From: Plantago major
Lineage: Eukaryota > Streptophyta > Magnoliopsida > Lamiales > Plantaginaceae
Direction: 5' to 3'
DNA: 64,000 nt
Assembly: GCA_026545765.1 (NCBI GenBank)
Contig: CM048839.1
Coordinates: forward strand, 23,560,566 to 23,624,565
This document shows, piece by piece, positions 35,541 to 45,984 of this stretch; positions within the stretch are counted from its first letter, which is position 1, and each line of letters opens with the position of its first letter. The notes beneath the pieces are model-generated. The model did no database searches and was not told the origin of the DNA. It was given only the letters and a program-made list of their open reading frames with translations. A program made the translations under genes and the position numbers.

Positions 35541-36062
35541 CAGGATAATATAGGTGGCTGTAATGGTGTTGCAACTACAATTTCCGGAAGATCGACTGCA
35601 TATGAGCTTAAAGGTATCAAACCATATGCAGCTTCCCAAATTGTACATCTTCTCCACTCAACCTATGGGCCATGAGCACAAAGCATTGATTCTATCCCTT
35701 CCACAGTGGCTTCTACAGTAGCTTCTGCTGCTGGCACTTCTCTTTGCTGAAAACAATGTAAAGATAGGAATCAAACGTACAGATAGGTTGAGAAAAGAAC
35801 CTTATGCACGGGAAACAATAGTAGGCTTCAACAGATTAATAACCTGCTCCAGTTCTGATGAAATGTAACAACCATCTAGAGGTGTGTGGTGAACTTCTAT
35901 ACCATCAGCTTGTCTCAGTGGAGGAAATAGTAATGCGGGTTGAGAAAGTATCCGGAAAAGCAAAGCAGCTGCAGCATTTGCCGCGACTCCGGCTCTCATA
36001 GACATTGCAATCCCAATGGCACGCAGGAAATGCAAGTGCAGCCAGTTTCTTGGAAGCTTCAT
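35541..36062 (-). pseudogene. GI: Captured GIGANTEA fragment (two exons, intron kept)
   Basis: Exon 1 (36062-35844) reads KLPRNWLHLHFLRAIG and AAALLFRILSQPALLFPPLR, ending GCYISSELEQ. After an intron with GT...AG borders (35843-35747), exon 2 (35746-35541) reads EVPAAEATVEATVEGIESML, CTIWEAAYGLIPLSS and DLPEIVVATPLQPPILS. This is a contiguous internal part of GIGANTEA, the plant clock and flowering protein of about 1170 residues. Homology stops abruptly at both ends. One stop (TAG for the Glu of CAHGPEVEW) and changes such as QHEPLGG to HHTPLDG show decay. It lies opposite to the Harbinger transposase and Myb genes. Identification is from memory but spans two exons in order. Confidence 0.92.
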
Positions 36063-36267
36063 ATTTAATTGCAACTGTTAGCACTTACATGTTGGTTAAT
36101 TTGGCTTGTATTATTCTTGTCACATTTTTTAAATCCAAAAAAAATATTATTGAATTGAGCATAAGAAATGCTTAATCACAATACACTCACCATCCCAATT
36201 ACTAACATGAGTTTACACACCTAAACATAGAACGGTAAGTTTATTCAGTCCACAAAGATATGTTCAC

Positions 36268-36566
36268 TCACCAAACCTCCAGTAGAAAATATATGAGAAC
36301 ATGTACATGAAACCAAATTTCACTAGGACACTGAGATGCTTTAAGTAGTTCAAATCCTAAACCATACGAGAAAATAAGATTCAGATTTTGGACAGATCCA
36401 ATGATATTAGCAAGCACTGCACACCCACTGCCTATCATCATTCCTCCATGATGATAATAGTGCCATATGCGCAAGTCAGGGATGTGAGAAGAAGGAATAG
36501 GAATCTGTAGTACTGCTGCAACGTCTTCTTCCCAAATTGTCCAGTTCAGAAGGTCAATATCCCAAC
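36268..36566 (-). pseudogene. LINE reverse-transcriptase zinc-binding (zf-RVT) fragment
   Basis: Reads WTIWEEDVAAVLQIPIPSSH followed by PDLRIWHYYHHGG and SGCAVLANII. This matches the zf-RVT segment after RT in plant L1-type LINEs, where D.LIWH...G.Y.V.SGY is typical. Only about 60 residues are convincing; the rest drifts. It is on the same strand as the GIGANTEA fragment and about 300 bp away, so they may have been captured together from intron DNA or separately. Confidence 0.6.
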
Positions 36567-36877
36567 AGTTAGTTTGCTAGCTCTTGAGTTGTGCCTTCTT
36601 TATATTACCACTGTTCGTTTGCTAAGTCGATTATTGTTGATTATTTGCAGATGGAACTAAAACATGCAAAATGACCATTTTGTTTCTTCTGAAAAAATTA
36701 TTTCTGAACTAAACAATCTAAAAGAACTTGAAGTCTGATTTTATTCATTGAATGAAAATATGAAAAACTACTCTTGCAACACGAACTTATTGAACGTGAA
36801 TCAAAAGAAACACAAATAGAATCACCCCAAACCAAAACGCAACTACGACCAATGGCTACGATAATTGATGATAAAGA

Positions 36878-38101
36878 CTACTTCTTCTCGAACTTAGGCA
36901 ACAACTTCTCAAATATCCCCTTCTTTACATCTCCGCACGTGTTGTCCTTGATGTTAATACTGGTACTACTGGAAGACGATGCTGGAAACTTGGGAACTAT
37001 AAACAGCTGCTTCTTTGCACTCTTCCTCTCCTCACTAGACAACCTTGCCTTCTCAAATTGCTCCTTGGATATGTATTGAACTCCAGGAGATTGCATAGCT
37101 TGTGCAATAAAGTCCGGGGACATGGGTGGATATGGGCTGTAGGATTCGGCTGGCCAAATCTTCAAAGAACTTGGGGTTGCAGTGAGATCAATGCAAGCCG
37201 GTTCTTCTTTTGGTCCGTAAGTAGGCAAGTCCATTGGGAGATTGGCCAAGCTGAAGTTGGTAGTGGTTAGTGTGAGCTTCAAAGGAGATGTCGATTCTTT
37301 ACTCTCCACTTCGTCTTCAACTTCGTCCAAAATGGGAATCGCACGGGAGTGTGGCGCAGTGTTGTCATAGAAGATGAGCTTCATGTTCATGCACAATGGT
37401 TCTCCATCTTCCTTGTACCAAGCAAATCTCGAATCGTACTACAAAAATACGAGTATCAATTGTCTTAAACTATGCTACTTGTAAGCGAATTTAACTCTTC
37501 AAACATGATATGATAATAAACCAACAAGAACACTAGAAATTAGCACTTACATTCCGGGTATCGAGCAAAACCTCCTTGCTCAACAAGAGTTTGTTCTCCC
37601 TATTTGGGTTCATGACCACTCCTGGAATAGGCGTCCGAAAACCGTATACCTCACATGAAGCTTATCAATAGCAGCCAAGATGTCCTCCTTGGTGAACTCC
37701 CTCTGCAAATGATTTGCAAACCAATTCTTGAGAATCTCAAGACCTTCATCAACCTTATTTGGCCATCTCCATATTCCCAAGTCAACCATCTTCACTAGTT
37801 TGTCCACCATGATCTCGACGTGTGCCTTACCTAATTTGCAACCATCATAAAAAGCTTTGTCTTGAATTTTTTGATCCATTGAGCAGCTGTTTGTTTTTTT
37901 CGGTAAATAGACCATAGGTGCACAGACGTTTTGTGATGCAACATGTTTTTTTATAGGTTTGATAGACTCCCTACTGCATAGAAACGTGATTTGGTGAATC
38001 ACTATTTTGATTCCTTGAAATCTCATCTCCATGAGTTGATAAGGATGAGATAATAAAGAATCACAGTGATTCTTCACATCAATCAAATCAGTTGAAGCCA
38101 T
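36878..38101 (-). CDS. Unrecognised two- or three-exon gene in the Harbinger element
   Basis: Block 1 (38101-37610, 163 residues from MASTDLIDV) has a helical second half (FYDGCKLGKAHVEIMVDKLV, FTKEDILAAIDKLHVRYTVF). Coding continues in another frame from ATG 37613 (MNPNRENKLLLSKEVLL) to a GT donor near 37552. Block 2 (37438-36878, after an AG acceptor) reads YDSRFAWYKEDGEPLCMNMK, then a Pro/Ser/Thr-rich linker and a basic end KKGIFEKLLPKFEKK. I do not recognise the family. It starts about 380 bp from the right terminus and points inward, opposite to the transposase. It could be a captured host gene or a lineage-specific third gene. The frame change at 37610 suggests either a lost base or an unrecognised splice. 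Confidence 0.5.
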
Positions 38102-38738
38102 ATTAGACTCTATTCTTCACTGCCTACATACAAGATTTGACTCATATTGGACTCTATTCTTTTTTTTTTTTGGTTGATAGCCTGTCATATCTTCACGTGT
38201 TGTAGGAGATATGATTTATTTTGTGAAAATATTTGATTAAAATAGGTATTAATTCCATAATAAAACCAATAGTAGAAGGGTAATTTAGTACATCACAAGA
38301 AACCCAGAATTTTTTTTTTGAACCAAACATGGTATTTCTACCCATATACCATATCCGCTAAATGATACCAAACATGGTATTTATACTCAAATACCACTTG
38401 AATTACCTTGATTTTTTAAACGGGCTCAAATACCATGAATTTGTGAATAGCAAATACCATATTCTAACTAAACGGATTCTAAGTATAGTTTTAGTAGTTT
38501 TCCTAGAGTCTTTTTACTTGTTTTGTTCTTTGTGTATTGCAGGTATTTGGCTAAACCGAGCTAATTGAAGGCAAAAATGGTGTGTTTCACATGCATCTAT
38601 AAGATATGGAAGTCCTAATGCCTCGTATGGTTGCTAGAAGTGGAGCGGAGAAGCCAAAATACCAAAAAAATCGAGGTTAAAAGGAGCAAAATTGAGTAAA
38701 AAGGACAAAAGGGCAAAATCGTAAATTTCTAGAAGAAG

Positions 38739-38912
38739 TGGCGAACGCCAACTTGGAGATGGCGCCCGCCAAAACGAGCCAGAATGCTCTGGTGGGCGCC
38801 AAGTCGAGGTTGGCGGGCGCCATGGATTGAATCCTGGCGTCCGCCAAGATGTCTTTGGCCTCCGCCAAGATATCGACCATGGCGAACGCCAGGTCTATCT
38901 TGGCGGACGCCA
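38739..38912. repeat. Eight GGCGnnCGCC palindromes in the solo LTR
   Basis: Eight imperfect copies of TGGCGnnCGCCA in 174 bp (for example TGGCGAACGCCA, TGGCGGGCGCCA, TGGCGGACGCCA), a GC-rich island in an AT-rich LTR. LTR D has a single related GGCG...CGCC segment near 45684. Confidence 0.85.
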
Positions 38913-39996
38913 TTACCTGTCAGAGGACGAATTTTGCCGTTTTATTTCCTAATTCACTTCAGACTTCGTTTTTGTTTCTTGGTATTAGTTAGACATCGAC
39001 TATTACTTTTCATAATCATTCTATTGTCAAGAAAACACACACTTTGCTCTAGAGCTAGACCTAGTTTTCAAGGGCAATTACCTGATTTGAGGTAATTGAA
39101 CCGTTTTCTCTTGTAATACGACGATTGACGTTGATTGGGAGATTATCTACACAGCTTTTGCATCGATTTGTTCTCGTTCTTCAATTTCTACCTAGGGTTT
39201 GTGACAACGAAGGGTAAAATTGTATCAATCCTTTCAAATCTTTATTTTGTGCTTGAGATTATGTTTATTTCTAGTATGATTATGCCTCCGCTTATCATGA
39301 GTAGCTAAACACCCCTATTATGGGGTGGTGACTGATTCAATGCATGCTAGCTAGGGTTTGTGTGATTCGAAGTGCATCGGGATTTGATTACTTGTGCCTT
39401 TTAGATTAATCACTATTCCTGCTATCACGTTTGATGATCTTCTAGACAAAATCATTGTTAGATTAGGCATTTAAGCCTTGCAAACCAAAATGTCTTTCGT
39501 CTTGTTTGATCTAACAGTTAATTGCAAACGGTGATAGTAGGTTAGTCGAATTGATTGTAGCCTAGTGAAACTGACGCCTTCACTAGTGCTATTTGTTTTT
39601 GAACTCAAGACTGTGACAACTTGCGTAGTCAATCCCGTGAATCACATGTATCCTTCTAGCTAGCTTGTTGACGTTACCACTCCATAATTTTCCCCCATTC
39701 ATATTTCAATCTCGTTAGTGTTAAATTGGTTTCTAGTAGTTGCAAGTAGTTGTTTACTTTAATTTATCATCTCACTGCTGAAGCAAACAAACCTTACATG
39801 CTTTTCTTATTGTTACTTTTATTCATAAACTGAAGCTCAGCCTAGTTAAGTCCCTAGAGACCGACCTCGGGGTTAACTTCACTACACTACAGGTTTTCGT
39901 AGTGTCGATAGTTAGCTCTTGGCTAAGTAAACAAATATTAAAACTTTGATATTGACACATCACCTAGCTAAATGTTTGCATATATATGTTCTTCAG

Positions 39997-40490
39997 GGGA
40001 GAAGAATACCGCCTTCGAGTACTTTAAAAGAGCCAAGCTGAAGAACGACAGATGGCTTGACAACAAGTCCGAGGCTATCGCGGTACGTTAATTTTGGTTA
40101 AAGTTCATATTTGTGTAGTACAAGTTATTGTGAAAAAACTGTAACTCATGATATCTGCATTTTACGGTTTCAGGCTGAGGTGGAGGCTCAGATCGAGAGG
40201 CAGCAGGCCGAAGCGGGTGAGGAGCTAACAATTGAACAACAAAACAACATCTTCTTAGCCGTCAACCCAATGGACAACAAAGGCCGAGTATATGGATTGG
40301 GGAGTTTCGTCCATGTGGTGACTACTCCTACCTACTCAGCATCCCAACAATCTAGACATCAGGTTTTCATACAGGAGCAGGTCTCGGAGTTGGTGTAATA
40401 ACAGGTTTCAGAACATGTTGCACAACTAACAGCGGATATGGAGCGGCGAGATAGAGCTCTACGGGAGGAAAACGAGCGTCTTCGGGAATG
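39997..40490 (+). pseudogene. CACTA-2 TNPA gene, last exons
   Basis: The block to 40083 reads GEKNTAFEYFKRAKLKNDRW and ends at a GT donor. After an intron the final exon from 40173 has EAQIERQQAEAGEELTIEQQ, RVYGLGSF and a Glu/Arg-rich coiled end (MERRDRALREENERL). Two stops lie in it near 40396 and 40490, the first within the region that aligns with CACTA-3. Confidence 0.75.
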
Positions 40491-40754
40491 ATCTGAGCTT
40501 TCATGTCGTGTTCGAAAGATCCACCCCCGTCCGGTAGTTAGATTTCGACTTGTGTTTTTCTGACTTCTTACTTTAGACTATGTACGGATATTTAATTTCA
40601 TTACGGATGGTTTGTTAACTTTTGTAGAATGATTTATGTTTAATTAAAACAAATTCATTATTCTAGATTTACTATCGGACATTATATTTGTGAAACAGGT
40701 GAAATATGAAAACAGGCTGCAAAATATAAAAAAAAAATTAAAAATCTGCTTTTT

Positions 40755-40955
40755 AGCAACGGATAGTTTATCCGTCGCTAAAAAGCCAGTTTTTTGTTTT
40801 TTTAAAAAATTAAAAATTTGCTTTTTAGCGACGGATAGTTTATCCGTCGCTAAAAAGTCAATGGTTTATCCGTCGTCCCGCTTCCCATGGGACGACGGCT
40901 TTTTTATCCGTCGCTAAGGACTTAGCGCCGGATCACTACTGTTTTAGCGACGGAT
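40755..40955. repeat. Right subterminal repeat array of CACTA-2
   Basis: Inverted GCGACGGATAGTTTATCCGTCGC-type units repeated at 40758, 40828 and further, ending at GCGACGGATAGAT where CACTA-3 begins. Each 23-bp unit is a near-perfect palindrome. Confidence 0.87.
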
Positions 40956-40974
40956 AGATCACTACAAAAAAACT

Positions 40975-41345
40975 GGTCTGTAACGACGGATCTACCAGCG
41001 ATCCGTCACCCCAGCTTTAGTGACGGATGGGGCGACGTATAATAATTCCGTCGACCCGCTGGAGCTGTAGAGACGAATAGATAATCTGTTGCCCAATTTG
41101 CGACGGATTATCTAATTTGACTTTTTTTTTTCCTTTTTTTAAAAATTCGATTATTGGTGACGGATAGATTATCCGTCGCCAATATAGGGACGGATAGAAT
41201 CTCTCCGTCGCCCACTGTAGCGACGGATAGATGTATTATTGGAATTAGTGACGGAATTTAAAATTCCATCACTAATTCCGTCACTAAATGTAGCGACGGA
41301 TAAATTATCCGTCGCTACATTATTGGTGTGAATCAGTGACGGAAT
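40975..41345. repeat. Left subterminal repeat array of CACTA-3
   Basis: About a dozen GCGACGGAT or GTGACGGAAT motifs in both orientations, in the same order as in CACTA-1 (12515-12860). Confidence 0.85.
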
Positions 41346-41600
41346 CTCAAATTCCGTCACTAATTCCGTCACAACATATTTTTTTAATTATTTTTTATTA
41401 TATTAATCCCTGTTTTTCGTATTTCACCTATTTAATCAATATAATGCTCGATAATAAATCAAGAATATGGAAAATGTTTCAATAAATAATAAATCATTCA
41501 TAAGTTAACAAACCGAAGATCTAAATAAGTCTTAATTATCCGAACAAGTCTAAATATAATATATCCGAACGTACATAGTCTAAAGTAACGATAAACATAA

Positions 41601-43412
41601 CTAGCTACCAGACGGGGGTGGGTGCTGGCCGAACTGGGACATGAAAGCCTCCATCTGTAACCGAAGACGCTCGTTCTCCTCCCTTCGTTCTCTGTCGCGC
41701 CGCTCCATCTCTTCTGTTAGCCGTGCAACATGTTCTGAAACCTGTGACTGCACCATATCCGAGACATGGGCCTGTGTGAAAACATGATGTCTAGACTGCT
41801 GGGATGATGATGAGGAGTAGTTAGGACTAGCCCAGCTCAAACCGAGGCTCCCGAGTCCATATATTTGTCGTTTGCTGTCCGGTTTATTCACCTCTAAGAA
41901 GATTTTGTCAACTTGTTCAGTTGACAGCACCTCACCCGTCTCTTCCTCCTGCCTCGCTACATGAGCATCAATCTCAGCCTGAAATCGTCAATAGCAGATA
42001 TCATGATCAATTACTGTTTTCAAAAATAACTTGTAGTAGTGTACAAATATGAACTTTAACCAACATAAACATACCACAATAGACTCGGCCCTGGAGTCAG
42101 TCCATATCCCGTCCTTAAGCTTGGCCTTTTTGAAGATGTCATACTTGGATTTCACCTCCCCCTCTGACATCTGAACAATATATATAGTCAACCATTTATC
42201 GTCTCACAAGTAATAGAGCAGAGACACAATACATACACGTAATGCTAGATTGAAAAAAACATATATATACTTACCGATTTATAATAATCAGTGACGGTAG
42301 ATTGCCTCCCAAGGTGGTGAACGGCCTTTCCTGCATCGAGGTGAGGCGCTTCTGTTTGTTGATGTAGGCATTATTCTCGATATCAGTTCGAGCCCAGCAG
42401 GCATCCCAAAGGGCCCACTCCTCTGCATCAACCTGTGGAGGCATTGGGCCTTTTCGATCCCGAATGCATTTCCAAGTATGGACCATATCCCTGTATAATT
42501 TAGACCCCACAGTCTCGTAAACACGCCATATATGGGGGATCAATCTGCTGGGAATGAAGTACTCCTTCTACATTCCCAATTTCATACAACATCCAAAGTC
42601 AATATATATAACTTCACCATTTTACATCAATTTAATAAGATACAACAACATAAGATAAATGGTGACCAACATATCACCCAAACAAAGTGGCTAACATACC
42701 ACTCACATATAGTGGCTAACATACCACTCACATTGTCCTAAATTTTACTAACACAATGGTGACTAACATATCACGCAAATAAAGTGGCTAACATACCACT
42801 CACATACAGTGGCTAACATACCACTTATATTAAAACAACGATTATAATAAAAAATAAAGGAATTTCATATTTTAACTTACCCGCAGTTCATCAAAGTACT
42901 CGGCCTTCATGTGGTCCGAAATGTGAGACCAACACTCACCACCCTTCACCGGTGGCTCTCTCCTGCTCCGAATGATGTCACCGAGTTTATTATGGACCTC
43001 CCAAGGCCATAAACTGTTGTCAATGTATATGATACAAGAAACAAATATTAATTACTTTAGTATAACAATTTATACTTGTCAACTATCATAAGTTATATTT
43101 TACATATTTAAGAAGAATGTATAATACTTACTTGGAAGGACCCAAAGGAAAAATCATCGGCAACCCGTCCCACGTAACGTTGGGATTCTGTGCATCCCAC
43201 TCGAGGTAGGGACAATCGTCCTCCTCCTCCTATCTGTGCCCGGCCTGACTGGTAGAGCCCCTGCTGCTATCACCTGCTGATGGGGTCTCAAGAATCCGAG
43301 ACATGCTGCTCTGACTATCAGAGCCCTCACCCCCCTCTGACCCTGTCCCCGCCCCAGGACTATCATGTAGCTGGCTATGTGTGTGTGTGTAAGTGCGTCC
43401 TCTGTCATGCAT
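41601..43412 (-). pseudogene. CACTA-3 TNPA gene, five exons visible
   Basis: Exons 43412-43132, 43013-42881, 42567-42275, 42170-42075 and 41978-41601 all have GT...AG borders. Key segments are PNVTWDGLPMIFPLGPSK, LGDIIRSRREPPVKGGECWS, LIPHIWRVYETVGSKLYRDM, DAEEWALWDACWARTDIENN, and a coiled tail MERRDRERREENERLRLQME. This is the Ptta/En/Spm (TNPA) family that binds the subterminal motifs. A stop near 43233 and total length not divisible by three suggest one or two lesions, but it is the best preserved TNPA here. Introns correspond to those of CACTA-1 and CACTA-2. Confidence 0.85.
42658..42830. repeat. TNPA intron palindromic repeats in CACTA-3
   Basis: Nearly two units of the minisatellite that has five copies in CACTA-1 (GTGGCTAACATACCAC and GTGACTAACATATCAC). 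Confidence 0.85.
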
Positions 43413-43543
43413 CTGCAAAAACATGTAACAAATACAATAAAATGTGTTAGTACGAGTTATAATACAGAACAAATTATAATGACACATGTAACCATTTTTC
43501 ATGCAGAACAAAAAATACTCAAGTGTTATCAACTACTAACTAG

Positions 43544-45220
43544 TTATAATACACATAATATACCGTTATCGCCGTCCTCTAAGTCTACATATTGGTCCTT
43601 GTGCAGATCAAATAACTCATCATCCGCGTCTATGGGATTTTCTGCTTGTTTATCGACATCCTCTTGTTGGTACAAGTTGGTAATTGAGTCGTCTTTCTCA
43701 ATGTACTCCACTTTCGAGCGAGCACGAATAGGTATCACATCTAACCATTCCGCCTTATCGTGTTTCCTTCTTGGATATTCAAGAAACACCACTTGTCGTG
43801 ATTGAGTTGCCAAAATAAATGGTTCATACTTGGTTCTGTACCTCTTCTTTAGGTTTACATCAACCATTTCATACTGCTCGTTCTTCCTCGTACCTCCTGG
43901 ATTAGGATCATACCACTCAACATCAAACAAGAAGGTTCGTTTCAATGGCAAGCCGGGATATTCAATCCTCACTATTTGTTTTAGCTTCCCGTGGAAATCA
44001 AACAAAGCAGCGTCTCCATAATCTACACCCTTAACACACACCCTGCAGTTGCTTGTCTCCATGGCCGTGTTACATTCAGTCGTGTGGAACCTAAGGCCAT
44101 TGACTATATAACCTGGGAATGTGTAGACCTTTTTGAATGGCCCCTCTGCGAGAGCCTTTAAGTATAGGCATGTGATGTTGTTAATAGGATTCCGGACATA
44201 CTCTTTGAACTAATCTGGAAATTCTGATTCCATTTTTGAGTCAAGTAGTTCCTCTAGGGTATCCTCTGTCATCTGAGGATTTTCTTCCAAACAACGCTTT
44301 TTTAAAACACTGCAAACATCGATTCGATGATAAGTCTATAATTGAAGTAGAGACTTACGTAGCTATATTAAAATTTAAAGAAAGTGTTGCTCACCTCGCA
44401 AATTGCACCATATACTTCTCAACCTCAGCACAATTCGTGAGGACATAATATTGAGCTGCTTTCAACTCCTTCACCGTAAGATATTCTTTCTTAGCTCCAC
44501 CAAGAGGTCTCCCTGATACCCTAAAGACAGATAGGGAAAACTCATCATCCGCTTGAACTTCAAATGTGTCTGCGTTTCGAGCCGGCCTTGATGTCTTCGT
44601 AGGGACGTGCTCATCAAAGTAATAAGTGCAGAAGGTTGCAGTTTCCTCTTGAATGTAGGCATTGGCAATCGATCCTTCAGGTTTACCTTTGTTTTTAACA
44701 TACTTCTTCAATTTCCCCAAGTACCTCTCGAATGGATACATCCATCTTGAACGATCAAGCAAGTCTCGCTTCATGTGGAAGGTGAACCGGCAAGTGCTCC
44801 ATAGAATCAAACCAGCTCGGTGGAAAGATACGCTCGAGCTTGCATAGAATCAATGGTATGTTCTTTTCAAGATTTTCCAACACTTTGTCATGAACCACCC
44901 TTGTGCCTAAATTTTTGAAAAATAAGCTTAACTCGATGATAGCATTCCATACATGTTTAGGTAGCAGCTCTCGAAATGCTACCGGGATAAGCCTCTCCAT
45001 GAACACATGACAGTCGTGGCTCTTCATCCCAAAAACCTTTGTCTTCTTCAAATCCACACACTTCTCTAAATTTGAGGTGTAATTATCTGGGAAACTCAGT
45101 GCCCTCACCCAATCAAACAGAATTGACCTAGATGCATTGTCAATTGTGTAGCACGCTTTCGGCCACTTACCTTTCTCATCCTTCTTTGTCAACTCAGGCC
45201 TTTTACACCACGTATCCAAC
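43544..45220 (-). pseudogene. CACTA-3 TNPD transposase, 3' half
   Basis: From 45220 downwards: end of Tnp2 (TWCKRPELTKKDE, ACYTIDNASRS), DUF4218 to about 44391 (MKSHDCHVFMERLIPVAFRELLP, SMEHLPVHLPHEARL, FERYLGKLKKYVKNKGKPEG) and DUF4216 at about 44220-43544 (FLFDVEWYDPNPGGTR, RQVVFLEYPRRK). An intron near 44390-44320 separates them, as in CACTA-1. The frame is broken between LPHEARLA and RWMYPFER near 44755, where a short segment is lost, and a stop sits near 44212. The 5' half is cut off by insertion D. Confidence 0.87.
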
Positions 45221-45984
45221 TGATGAGACAATATTCTAACGTCTCATTTGGTCCTTTTTAGCGGTCATTTGTTAGTCTTTGACCTTAGTTTTATAGTGTT
45301 TTTGTACGTTTTTATGCTTTGGTACTTTGTTTATGTTTTGTAGGATTTTTTTTGTTATTTGGTCCCCAAGGTGAAAATCGGAGTGAAGACATTGGTTATA
45401 AATCTCTGAATGAAGAGTAATTGGGGAAAGACGGAAGTGGATTCGGAGTTTGGATGAAGAATTGAGAAGCGTTTTAGTGTGACTTGCAAAAGTGATGATT
45501 TACGGAGCAGTCTAAGCCATTTTGGACATAACTCTCTCATATAAAGTCCGATTTACCTGATCTAGGTGGCCATGGAAATATAATTCAAAGGGCTACAACT
45601 TTTGTTCCAGAATCGTAGCCAAATTCCTCCTGTAGAAAAATATATGGACGTCGTAATCTGGCTGGCAGAAAACATCCGCGCAGCGGCGAGGATTTTTGTT
45701 CGCCGCCGCGAGAACTTACGAGAGCAGATTTCTGGACGGTCTCCTGGTCGAATTCTGCTAGGATTCTACTCGTTTTTTCTCCTTTAAATAGATTTCTTTC
45801 ACCATAACTTCAGATATAACTCCTTTTACCCTAGATATACATAGGAAAAGGCTCAAGAGACACACATTAACATTGAGACATCTTTGGAGCTTGGATTATT
45901 CAGGATTTTTGTTCATCAAGATTATTGGTATTGATTTCTCTATTGCTTTCTTCTTTACAATTCGTTCTTTATCTTTATCGATTG

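Larger units (their letters stand above)
31177..38479 (+). mobile_element. PIF/Harbinger element of 7.3 kb with captured sequences
   Basis: Ends GAGGCCGTTTGGTT and, reverse complemented, GAATCCGTTTAGTT (11 of 14 matching), flanked by TAA at 31174-31176 and 38480-38482, the expected PIF target. AAATACCATGTTTGGT-like sequence recurs inverted near both ends. It holds a DDE_Tnp_4 transposase (plus), a Myb/SANT gene (plus), an unknown gene (minus) and fragments of GIGANTEA, a LINE and plastid rRNA. Normal autonomous PIF elements carry only the first two genes. The transposase is decayed, so it would need help from another copy. Confidence 0.92.
31116..39962 (+). mobile_element. Solo LTR inserted in CACTA-2, split by the Harbinger element
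   Basis: Begins TGATGAGTC and ends GACACATCA, with the perfect 5-bp duplication CCTAG at 31111-31115 and 39963-39967. Without the Harbinger insertion it is about 1.54 kb. It has no primer site or coding region, so it is read as a solo LTR left by LTR-LTR recombination. It contains the GAGTAGCTAAACACC motif also present in LTR D near 60140. Family not named. Orientation is taken from that shared motif. Confidence 0.88.
25713..40959 (+). mobile_element. CACTA-2, En/Spm-type transposon, interrupted
   Basis: Starts CACTACAAGAATTC at 25713, with inverted GCGACGGAT arrays at 25735-26010 and 40755-40955. Genes are on the plus strand: TNPD 26945-29880, then TNPA 29918-31050 and 39997-40490. TNPA is split by a solo LTR (31116-39962). 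The right terminus is not seen because CACTA-3 begins at 40960 inside its subterminal array; it should lie beyond CACTA-3. Without insertions it would be about 6.4 kb to this point. It is more decayed than CACTA-1. Confidence 0.9.
40960..45220 (-). mobile_element. CACTA-3, left part of an En/Spm-type transposon
   Basis: Starts CACTACAAAAAAACTGG at 40960, inside the subterminal array of CACTA-2. Subterminal repeats follow at 40975-41345, then TNPA (43412-41601) and TNPD (45220-43544) on the minus strand. At 45221 an LTR-type sequence interrupts TNPD in the segment ENLFNTL...WCKRPELT. The remaining TNPD 5' end and right terminus are not in the window. Close in sequence to CACTA-1. Confidence 0.92.

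Noticed and set aside
35541-36062. A functional GIGANTEA gene
   Set aside because: Covers about 140 of some 1170 residues, has a stop in the second exon, and ends abruptly at both sides inside a transposon.
38784-39095. Trp/Pro/Arg-rich open frame of 103 codons in the solo LTR
   Set aside because: Produced by the GGCGnnCGCC palindrome cluster; an LTR does not code here.
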